Assembly (NCBI GenBank): GCA_035316005.1
Contig: DATFXK010000115.1
Coordinates: forward strand, 1 to 12,386
DNA from: JALZAA01 sp035316005
Lineage (GTDB): Bacteria; Actinomycetota; Acidimicrobiia; IMCC26256; JACDBD01
Direction of reading: 5' to 3'
DNA length: 12,386 nt
The notes beneath the pieces are model-generated. The model saw only the letters and a list, made by a program, of their open reading frames with translations. It did not search any database and was not told the origin of the DNA. Below, in pieces: positions 1-6,054 of this stretch. Made by a program: the position numbers and the translations under genes. Within the stretch, counting starts at the first letter, position 1. Each line of letters starts with the position of its first letter.

Positions 1-1372
1 CGTGCGCGTCGTCGTCGAGTCCGTGAAGGACTGCTACGCCGCGCTCGGGTCCATCCACGCCATGTGGAAGCCGGTGCAGGGCCGGTTCAAGGACTACATC
101 GCGATGCCGAAGTTCAACCTGTACCAGTCGCTGCACACGACCGTGGTCGGCCCGCAGGGCAAGCTCGTCGAGGTGCAGATCCGCACGGAGGAGATGCACC
201 GGCGCGCCGAGTACGGCGTCGCGGCGCACTGGGGCTACAAGGAGCAGGAGTCGCCGGCCCAGGACATGGTCTGGCTCGAGCGGATGGTCGACTGGCAGCA
301 GGAGACGTCCGACCCGAGCGAGTTCATGGAGACGCTCAAGATCGATCTCGAGCAGGACGAGGTCTTCGTCTTCACGCCCAAGGGCAAGGTCATCACCCTG
401 GCGGCGGGCGCGACGCCGGTCGACTTCGCGTACACCATCCACACCGAGGTCGGTCACCGCTGCATCGGTGCCAAGGTGAACGGGCGGCTCGTCCCGCTCG
501 ACTCGGCGCTCGCCTCGGGTGACACGGTCGAGATCTTCACGAGCAAGGTCGAAGGCGCGGGCCCGAGCCGCGACTGGCTGCAGTTCGTCCAGACGCCGCG
601 CGCCCGCAGCAAGATCCGCCAGTGGTTCTCACGCGAGCGTCGTGAGGACGCGATCGAGACCGGCCGCGACGAGCTGGTCAAGGCGCTCCGCAAGGAGGGC
701 CTCCCGGTGCAGAAGATGTCGCGGTCGTCCGCCCTGAGCGCGGTCGTCGCAGCCATGAGTTACGCCGACCTCGACGCGCTCTACGCGGCGGTTGGGGAGG
801 GGCACGTCTCGCCCCGGACGGTGGTGCAGCGTGTGCAGCGCGAGTTGCGTGGGGGCGAGGAGCAGCTCCCGGTCACGGTGCGGCGGCCGCCGCGTGCGCT
901 GCGGCGGCGCACGGTCGGCGTCCACGTCGAGGGACTCGACGACGTCATGGTGCGGCTGTCCCGCTGCTGCACGCCCGTGCCGGGCGACGAGATCATGGGT
1001 TTCGTGACCCGCGGCCGCGGCGTGTCGGTCCACCGCACCGACTGCGCCAACGCCGCCGGGCTGGCCGCGCAGGCGCACCGGGTCATCGACGTCGACTGGG
1101 ACCACGACCAGCCGGCGACGTACGTCGTCTCGGTCGAGGTCGAGGCGCTCGACCGCTCCCGTCTGCTCCGCGACGTCGCCCAGGCACTCGCGGAGCATCA
1201 CGTCAACATCCTCGCCTGCACGTCGCAGACGTCGAGCGACCGGGTCGCCAAGCTGCGCTTCGACTTCGAGCTCGCCGACCCGAGCCACCTCGAGTCGATT
1301 CTCGGTGCCGTGAAGCGCATCGACTCCGTGTACGACGCGTACCGGGTGCTGCCGGGAAAGGCGCGCGCGTAG
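1..1372 (+). CDS. rel: Bifunctional-type (p)ppGpp synthetase/hydrolase Rel (RelA/SpoT family), 5' truncated by window edge
   Basis: Rel transfers pyrophosphate from ATP to GDP or GTP to make the alarmone (p)ppGpp, and full-length Rel usually also degrades it. Only the C-terminal 456 residues are here; the reading frame begins at base 2 and the hydrolase domain lies upstream. Residues 1-80 are the end of the synthetase domain, with GRFKDYIA at 27-34, YQSLHTT at 41-47, EVQIRT at 57-62 and GVAAHW at 72-77. The RFKD motif at 28-31 is the basic RXKD form found in bifunctional Rel/SpoT; synthetase-only E. coli RelA has the acidic EXDD form. The TGS domain spans about 119-181 and includes AYTIHTEVGHRC. 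A conserved-cysteine zinc-finger-like segment follows (RCCTPVPGD at 321-329, HRTDC at 344-348), then a C-terminal ACT domain at about 374-452. These regulatory domains contact uncharged tRNA and the ribosome in studied family members. The stop TAG lies 39 bases before hisS. Confidence 0.96.
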   Translation, partial: VRVVVESVKDCYAALGSIHAMWKPVQGRFKDYIAMPKFNLYQSLHTTVVGPQGKLVEVQIRTEEMHRRAEYGVAAHWGYKEQESPAQDMVWLERMVDWQQETSDPSEFMETLKIDLEQDEVFVFTPKGKVITLAAGATPVDFAYTIHTEVGHRCIGAKVNGRLVPLDSALASGDTVEIFTSKVEGAGPSRDWLQFVQTPRARSKIRQWFSRERREDAIETGRDELVKALRKEGLPVQKMSRSSALSAVVAAMSYADLDALYAAVGEGHVSPRTVVQRVQRELRGGEEQLPVTVRRPPRALRRRTVGVHVEGLDDVMVRLSRCCTPVPGDEIMGFVTRGRGVSVHRTDCANAAGLAAQAHRVIDVDWDHDQPATYVVSVEVEALDRSRLLRDVAQALAEHHVNILACTSQTSSDRVAKLRFDFELADPSHLESILGAVKRIDSVYDAYRVLPGKARA

Positions 1373-1380
1373 GACCGCAG

Positions 1381-1399
1381 CCGGCCGCGAGGCGGCCGG
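1381..1399. repeat. Perfect inverted repeat (8-bp arms, 3-base loop) between rel and hisS
   Basis: The arms CCGGCCGC (1381-1388) and GCGGCCGG (1392-1399) are exact reverse complements around the loop GAG. The repeat starts 8 bases after the rel stop and ends directly against the putative hisS -10 hexamer, so it fills most of that promoter's spacer. No T-run follows, so a standard intrinsic terminator is not supported. It may be an operator, a T-less terminator for rel, or chance in GC-rich DNA. Confidence 0.6.
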
Positions 1400-1405
1400 T
1401 ACGAT
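1400..1405 (+). promoter_or_regulatory. Putative -10 hexamer TACGAT of a leaderless hisS promoter
   Basis: TACGAT fits the actinobacterial -10 pattern TANNNT. Six bases (GCCTCG) separate it from the hisS GTG at 1412, so transcription would begin at or within a base of the start codon. No Shine-Dalgarno precedes that GTG. The preceding bases CCGG give the same CGGTACG core seen before alaS and aroC. No good -35 box is visible 16-18 bases upstream. Confidence 0.5.
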
Positions 1406-1411
1406 GCCTCG

Positions 1412-2683
1412 GTGCCGAAGGACGCTCAGCAGACTCCTCGCGGAACGCAGGACATCCTGCCCCCCGAGTCCTCACGGTGGATCGACGTCGTTCGGATCTT
1501 CGTCGAGCGTGCGCGCCGGTTCTGTTACGAGCTCGTCATCACCCCTGTGTTCGAGCACGTCGAGGTGTTCAACCGGTTGGGCGAGGGCACGGACGTCCTC
1601 ACGAAGGAGATGTACGAGTTCACCGACCGGGGGGACCGCCGACTCGCGCTCCGGCCCGAGGGGACGGCTCCGGTCGTGCGTGCCTACGTCCAGCACAAGA
1701 AGCACGGGCCGTGGAAGGTCTGGTACCTCGCGCCGCTGTTCCGCTACGAGCGGGCGCAGCGCGGCCGGTACCGCCAGCACTGGCAGCTGGGCGTGGAGGC
1801 ACTCGGGTTGGACGACCCGGACGTCGATGTCGAGGTCATCGAGTTCGGGCACGGGCTGCTGCGTGACCTGGGCGTGCTCGGCCGCACGACGCTGCTGCTG
1901 AACTCGATGGGTGACAAGGCCGGCCGAGCCCGGTACGCCGACGTCCTGCGCCGGTACCTGCTCGACCACGGCGCGGAGCTCGGGGGCGAGTTTCGTGCCC
2001 GAGCGGAGGCGAACCCGTTGCGGGTCCTCGACTCGAAGGACCCGGCCTGGCAGGACGTAATCGAGCGCGCGCCGCAGCTCACGGAGCATCTCGGCGAGGC
2101 GTCGCGGGTCCACTTCGAACAGGTGCAACGCGGCCTCGACGAGCTCGAGATCCACTACGAGCTCGCGCCGAGACTCGTGCGCGGCTTCGACTACTACACG
2201 AGCACGACGTTCGAGTTCGTGAGCGACGCGCTCGACGCGGCGCAGAACGCCATCCTGGGCGGCGGGAGGTACGACACCCTGACGGAGGAGATGGGCGGGC
2301 AGCCGACGCCGGGCATCGGGTTCGGCTTGGGCATCGAGCGCCTGCTCATCGCCGCCGACGAAGTGGGTGCTCTCGAGGGTGCCGAGCCCCATCCGGACGT
2401 GTACGTCATCGACGAGCTCGCCGGCGGGCGCGAGACCCTCACCCTGACCCAGGAGCTGCGCGAGGCGGGGCTCCGGGTCGAGCGGTCCTACGGCAACCGC
2501 TCCACCTCCGCGCAGCGGAAGGCAGCCGACCGCGCCCGTCCTGCGTTCGTGGTCACGCTCGCGCCCGAGCAGTTCGGCCGGGGCGAGGTGCTCGTGAGGA
2601 AGCCGCCCGAGCGCGAGGCGATCGAGGTCCCGCGCGACCAGCTCGCAGGGTGGCTTCGCGACCACTGCGAGTTCGTCCGATGA
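1412..2683 (+). CDS. hisS: Histidyl-tRNA synthetase
   Basis: This class II synthetase activates histidine with ATP and charges tRNA-His in the cytoplasm. The 423-residue product has the usual family length. It opens with PRGTQDILP (residues 9-17), typical of the HisRS N-terminus, which supports the GTG start. Motif 2 is seen as RPEGTAPVVRAY (81-92) and LFRYERAQRGRYRQ (109-122). The histidine-specific motif is LVRGFDYYT (255-263), and motif 3 is GIGFGLGIERLL (301-312). A C-terminal anticodon-binding domain covers about 328-420. The usual RQFHQ segment reads RQHWQ (121-125), keeping the Gln and the downstream Glu (GVEALG, 127-132) that line the active site. Start choice rests on homology and on a TANNNT hexamer 6 bases upstream, since no ribosome site is visible. 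The TGA stop overlaps the aspS ATG, so the two genes are probably translated together. Confidence 0.97.
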   Translation: MPKDAQQTPRGTQDILPPESSRWIDVVRIFVERARRFCYELVITPVFEHVEVFNRLGEGTDVLTKEMYEFTDRGDRRLALRPEGTAPVVRAYVQHKKHGPWKVWYLAPLFRYERAQRGRYRQHWQLGVEALGLDDPDVDVEVIEFGHGLLRDLGVLGRTTLLLNSMGDKAGRARYADVLRRYLLDHGAELGGEFRARAEANPLRVLDSKDPAWQDVIERAPQLTEHLGEASRVHFEQVQRGLDELEIHYELAPRLVRGFDYYTSTTFEFVSDALDAAQNAILGGGRYDTLTEEMGGQPTPGIGFGLGIERLLIAADEVGALEGAEPHPDVYVIDELAGGRETLTLTQELREAGLRVERSYGNRSTSAQRKAADRARPAFVVTLAPEQFGRGEVLVRKPPEREAIEVPRDQLAGWLRDHCEFVR

Positions 2684-4434
2684 TGCGCACGCACCGGTGT
2701 GGGAACCTGCGCCGGGAAGACACCGGCGAGAAGGTCAGCGTGTGCGGTTGGGTCGCGAGCCGCCGTGACCACGGCGGCGTCGTGTTCCTCGACGTGCGCG
2801 ACGCGACCGGCATCGTGCAGGTGGTCGTCGATCCCGAGTCGGCCGATGGCGCCGATCCGCACCAATTGCGCGCCGAGTACGTCGTCCGGGCCGACGGGGT
2901 CGTTCGCCACCGGCCCGAGGGCACCGTGAACCCGGAGCTGGCGACGGGGGAGATCGAGGTCGCGGCCGACCGGTTGGACGTGTTGAACGTGGCCGAGCCG
3001 CCGCCGATCCCGCTCGAACGGGTCGAGGCCGACGAGGCGCTCCGGCTCAGATACCGGTACCTCGACCTGCGCCGCGAGCGCATGCAGCGCAACCTGCGGC
3101 TGCGCGCGGTCGTGAACGACGCCATGCGGCGCTCGATGATCGACCAGGAGTTCGTCGAGGTCGAGACGCCGACGCTCATCGCGTCGACTCCGGAGGGCGC
3201 GCGCGACTTCGTGGTGCCGTCGCGCCTTCAGCCCGGATCGTTCTACGCGTTGCCGCAGAGCCCGCAGCTGTTCAAGCAGCTGCTGATGGTGGGCGGCTTC
3301 GACCGCTACTTCCAGATCGCACGGTGCGTGCGCGATGAGGACGCGCGCGCCGACCGCCAGTTCGAGTTCATGCAGTACGACATGGAGATGAGCTTCGCCG
3401 ACGGCGACGACGTGATGGCCGTCGTCACCGAGGCGGTGCAGGCCGCGGTCGAGGCCGTGCGCGGCGACCAGGCGCCCGAGTTCCGTCGCATGACGTGGCA
3501 GGAGTCGATGGACCGTTTCGGCGTCGACAAGCCCGACGTGCGCTTCGGTCTCGAGCTCGTCGACGTGAGCGAGGTGTTCGCGGCGACCGAGTTCCGCGCC
3601 TTCCAGACGGAAGCGGTGAAGGCCGTTCGCGTGCCCGGCGAGGGGGCGGCAGGGCGCGGCCGCCTCGACGCCCTCACGGAACGGGCGCAGAAGCTCGGCG
3701 CCGCCGGGCTCGTGTGGATGCGGATCCAGGACCACGGAAGCATCGAGTCACCGGTGGCGAAGTTCCTCAGCGAGGGTGAGCAGCTCGGTGTCGTCGATGC
3801 GACGGGCGCCGCCCCCGGCGACCTGCTGCTCCTCGTCGCGGGCGAGTGGCGGCTCGTCGACGACGTGCTCGGGCAGCTGCGCCTCGACCTGGCCCGCCCG
3901 CCCGTCACCGATGGCGGCCTGCAGTTCGTTTGGGTGGTCGACTTCCCGCTGTTCGAGGGCATCGACGCCGAAGGGCGCCCGATCCCGGCCCATCACCCCT
4001 TCGTCATGCCGCACCCCGACGACCTCGAACTGCTGGCCACGGCCACAGGGGAGGAGCTCCTGAGCGTCCGCTCGTCGAGCTACGACCTCGTGCTGAACGG
4101 CTGGGAGCTCGGCTCCGGCAGCGTCCGGATCCACACGTCGGACGTGCAGCAGCAGGTGTTCACGCGCCTCGGGATCACGCCCGAGCAGGCGAGGGCGCGC
4201 TTCGGCTTCCTGCTCGACGCGTTCCGGTACGGCGCGCCGCCCCACGCCGGCTTCGCGATCGGCGTCGACCGGTTCACGGCCATCCTCGCCGGCGAGGAGA
4301 ACATCCGCGAGGTGACCGCGTTCCCGAAGACACAGTCCGGCGCCGATCCCCTCACCGGCGCCCCCACCCCCCTCGACCCCGCCCAGCTCGCCGAACTCGG
4401 GCTCCAAGTGCGCCCGAGGCCGAAACGCGCCTGA
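2680..4434 (+). CDS. aspS: Aspartyl-tRNA synthetase, probably the non-discriminating (Asp/Asn) type
   Basis: AspRS charges tRNA-Asp with aspartate. The 584-residue product has the length of the bacterial type. An N-terminal anticodon-binding OB domain spans about 18-105 (GWVASRRDHGGVVFLDVRD). The class II core carries STPEGARDF (169-177), SPQLFKQLL (194-202) and motif 2 RCVRDEDARADRQ (215-227). A bacterial GAD insertion lies at about 280-410, followed by YDLVLNG and motif 3 FAIGVDRF (525-532). His31 in RRDHGG is the residue linked in studied bacterial enzymes to also charging tRNA-Asn with aspartate; discriminating E. coli AspRS has Leu there. That implies an Asp-tRNA-Asn amidotransferase route to asparagine elsewhere in the genome. 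Motif 2 continues RQFEFMQYD where many homologues have RQPEFTQ. The start is ATG 2680, overlapping the hisS stop as ATGA. ATG 2683 is nearly as good, while GTG 2650 would add a non-conserved 10-residue extension. Confidence 0.96.
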   Translation: MMRTHRCGNLRREDTGEKVSVCGWVASRRDHGGVVFLDVRDATGIVQVVVDPESADGADPHQLRAEYVVRADGVVRHRPEGTVNPELATGEIEVAADRLDVLNVAEPPPIPLERVEADEALRLRYRYLDLRRERMQRNLRLRAVVNDAMRRSMIDQEFVEVETPTLIASTPEGARDFVVPSRLQPGSFYALPQSPQLFKQLLMVGGFDRYFQIARCVRDEDARADRQFEFMQYDMEMSFADGDDVMAVVTEAVQAAVEAVRGDQAPEFRRMTWQESMDRFGVDKPDVRFGLELVDVSEVFAATEFRAFQTEAVKAVRVPGEGAAGRGRLDALTERAQKLGAAGLVWMRIQDHGSIESPVAKFLSEGEQLGVVDATGAAPGDLLLLVAGEWRLVDDVLGQLRLDLARPPVTDGGLQFVWVVDFPLFEGIDAEGRPIPAHHPFVMPHPDDLELLATATGEELLSVRSSSYDLVLNGWELGSGSVRIHTSDVQQQVFTRLGITPEQARARFGFLLDAFRYGAPPHAGFAIGVDRFTAILAGEENIREVTAFPKTQSGADPLTGAPTPLDPAQLAELGLQVRPRPKRA

Positions 4435-4438
4435 CCCA

Positions 4439-4444
4439 TAGCAT
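4439..4444 (+). promoter_or_regulatory. Putative -10 hexamer TAGCAT of a leaderless rarA promoter
   Basis: TAGCAT matches TANNNT and sits 4 bases after the aspS stop, with exactly 6 bases (CGTCCC) before the rarA GTG at 4451. No purine-rich ribosome site lies in this 16-base gap. The spacing matches that at hisS. The CGG upstream of the other hexamers is missing here, and no -35 box is evident. Confidence 0.42.
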
Positions 4445-4450
4445 CGTCCC

Positions 4451-5821
4451 GTGAGCGACGATCTCTTCGCGTCGGCGCGGGACGACCGGCTACACGAGCG
4501 CGCGCCGCTGGCGGCGCGGTTGCGGCCGCGCACGCTCGACGAGGTCGTCGGGCAGGAGCACCTGCTCGGGCCGGGACGCCCGCTGCGCGTACTGATCGAG
4601 GGCGACCGTCTGTCGTCGGTCGTGCTCTGGGGACCGCCCGGCACCGGCAAGACGACGATCGCGCGGCTCATCGCCGGCGTCACCGCCAAGGCGTTCGAGC
4701 CGCTGTCGGCGGTGAGCGCGGGTGTGAAGGACGTCCGGGAAGTTGTCGACCGGGCGCGCGAGCGGCTGGGCGAGCACGGTCGGGGCACGATCCTCTTCCT
4801 CGACGAGGTGCACCGGTTCAACCGCACGCAGCAGGACGCGCTCCTCCCTCACGTCGAAGAGGGGCTCATCGTGTTGATCGGCGCGACGACGGAGAACCCG
4901 TACTTCTCGCTCACGGGCCCGCTGCTCTCGCGATCGACGCTGTTCCGGCTCGACCCGCTCGCGCCGGACGACATCCGCACGCTCCTTGAGCGCGCTCTCA
5001 CCGACACGGAGCGCGGCCTCGGCGGCGCCGGCATCACCGTCGACGGCGACGCGCTCGACCACCTGATCGACAGGTCGGAGGGCGACGCGCGCCACGCGCT
5101 CACGTCACTCGAGGTGGCCGGCGCGCTCGCCGCCGAGGAAGGCCGCAAGGACGTCACGCTCGCCGACGCCGAGGCGGCGCTGGCGTTGCGCGCCATCCGT
5201 TACGGCGACGACGAGCACTACGACGTGCTGTCGGCGTTCATCAAGAGCATCCGGGGGTCCGATCCGGATGCCGGGCTGTACTGGCTCGCGCGCATGCTCG
5301 AAGCCGGTGAGGATCCTCGTCTCGTCGCCCGGCGGCTGGTCATCCTGGCGTCGGAGGACATCGGTATGGCCGACCCGCAGTCGCTGCTCGTCGCCGACGC
5401 CGCCGCCCGGGCCGTCGAGTTCGTCGGCATGCCGGAGGCTCGTCTCAATCTCGCCCAGGCCGTCCTCCACCTCGCGCTCGCGCCCAAGTCGAACTCGGTG
5501 ATCGCCGGCATCGGCGCCGCCGTCGACGATGTCCGCAACCGTCCCGCCGGCGCCGTGCCGAAGCACCTCCGGGACGCCAGTTACCCTGGCGCCGCCAAGC
5601 TCGGCCACGGGGAGGGGTACGTGTACCCGCACGACGCGCCCGCAGGATGGGTGCCGCAGCAATACCGGCCGTCCGAGGTCGAGACCCGCGTCTACTACCG
5701 GCCGGGCGCCCAGGGTCGCGAGGCCGAGCTCGGCGAGCTGCTCGAGCGGCGCCGGTCGCGCCGGCAGGACGACGCCGAGGGCTCGGATGCCGAAGCCGAC
5801 CGGAGCCGCGAGGACGGTTGA
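4451..5821 (+). CDS. rarA: Replication-associated recombination protein RarA (MgsA/WRNIP1-type AAA+ ATPase)
   Basis: RarA is a clamp-loader-like AAA+ ATPase that acts at stalled replication forks and single-stranded gaps; studied homologues form tetramers and bind SSB. The 456-residue product shows the whole family pattern. It has an N-terminal LAARLRPRTLDEVVGQEHLLG (within residues 20-40), Walker A GPPGTGKT (61-68) and Walker B ILFLDEVH (114-121). HRFNRTQQDALLPHVE follows, with sensor 1 GATTENP (144-150), the arginine-finger region LLSRS (158-162) and sensor 2 GDAR (211-214). The C-terminal tetramerization region (about 255-420) carries SAFIKSIRGSDPDA, SEDIGMADP and YPHDAPAGWVPQQY. A charged, probably disordered tail of about 25 residues ends the protein. 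The GTG start has no ribosome site but lies 6 bases after a TANNNT hexamer. A small membrane-protein gene begins 1 base after the stop. Confidence 0.96.
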   Translation: MSDDLFASARDDRLHERAPLAARLRPRTLDEVVGQEHLLGPGRPLRVLIEGDRLSSVVLWGPPGTGKTTIARLIAGVTAKAFEPLSAVSAGVKDVREVVDRARERLGEHGRGTILFLDEVHRFNRTQQDALLPHVEEGLIVLIGATTENPYFSLTGPLLSRSTLFRLDPLAPDDIRTLLERALTDTERGLGGAGITVDGDALDHLIDRSEGDARHALTSLEVAGALAAEEGRKDVTLADAEAALALRAIRYGDDEHYDVLSAFIKSIRGSDPDAGLYWLARMLEAGEDPRLVARRLVILASEDIGMADPQSLLVADAAARAVEFVGMPEARLNLAQAVLHLALAPKSNSVIAGIGAAVDDVRNRPAGAVPKHLRDASYPGAAKLGHGEGYVYPHDAPAGWVPQQYRPSEVETRVYYRPGAQGREAELGELLERRRSRRQDDAEGSDAEADRSREDG

Positions 5822-5822
5822 C

Positions 5823-6023
5823 GTGATCAAGCGGCTGTTCTGGCTCACCGTCGGGTTCGGTCTCGGCGTCGGCGTGACGGTGCGGGCGACCCGGACGCTC
5901 CGCCGCTCGGTCGAGCGGTACCTCCCGCCGGCGGCCGCCGACCGGCTGCGCGACTTGAACACGGCGCTCGACGACCGGGCGGCGCTGATCCGAGCCCGTC
6001 GGGTGGCGCGAAGAGCCAGCTGA
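5823..6023 (+). CDS. Small single-pass membrane protein of unknown function between rarA and alaS
   Basis: The 66-residue product has one hydrophobic segment (about residues 5-20, FWLTVGFGLGVGVTV). Its alternating small residues, G-x-G-x-G-x-G, suggest tight helix packing. A strongly basic and amphipathic tail follows, containing RATRTLRRSVERYLPP and ending RARRVARRAS. The charge pattern suggests a cytoplasmic C-terminus. I recognise no catalytic motif. Many actinobacteria have a similar-sized unnamed protein (DUF6167-like, from memory) between rarA and alaS, so position supports it being real. GTG 5823 lies 1 base after the rarA stop, with GAGG at 5810-5813 nine bases upstream, inside the end of rarA. 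The same frame is open far upstream through rarA, but that part is rarA read in another frame. Function is unknown; coupling to rarA translation is likely. Confidence 0.75.
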   Translation: MIKRLFWLTVGFGLGVGVTVRATRTLRRSVERYLPPAAADRLRDLNTALDDRAALIRARRVARRAS

Positions 6024-6041
6024 GCGCGAAGACCCGGGCGG

Positions 6042-6047
6042 TACGCT
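6042..6047 (+). promoter_or_regulatory. Putative -10 hexamer TACGCT of a leaderless alaS promoter
   Basis: GCGGTACGCT precedes alaS, with 7 bases (GGATCTC) between the hexamer and the GTG at 6055. Transcription would therefore begin at or within a base of the start codon. No convincing ribosome site is present. CTGAGC at 6020-6025 is a weak -35 candidate with a 16-base spacer, matching TTGACA at 3 of 6 positions. Confidence 0.5.
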
Positions 6048-6054
6048 GGATCTC

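Noticed and set aside
1472..2665. Open frame of 397 codons on the minus strand inside hisS
   Set aside because: Antisense shadow of hisS, with no family resemblance or initiation signal.
2650..2679. Upstream GTG start for aspS
   Set aside because: It would add ten non-conserved residues and overlap hisS by 34 bases. ATG 2680 forms the usual ATGA junction and fits the family N-terminus.
2488..3735. Open frame of 415 codons on the minus strand across hisS and aspS
   Set aside because: It spans the overlap of two well-supported genes on the other strand, and its low-complexity His/Arg/Leu-rich translation is typical of a shadow.
5529..5822. Longer form of the small membrane protein reading through the end of rarA
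   Set aside because: This part is rarA in another frame, rich in Ser/Arg/Thr. The membrane protein needs only the region from GTG 5823.
6024..6054. T-box or other leader control upstream of alaS
   Set aside because: Only 31 bases separate the genes and the likely transcript has no leader, so there is no room for such an element.
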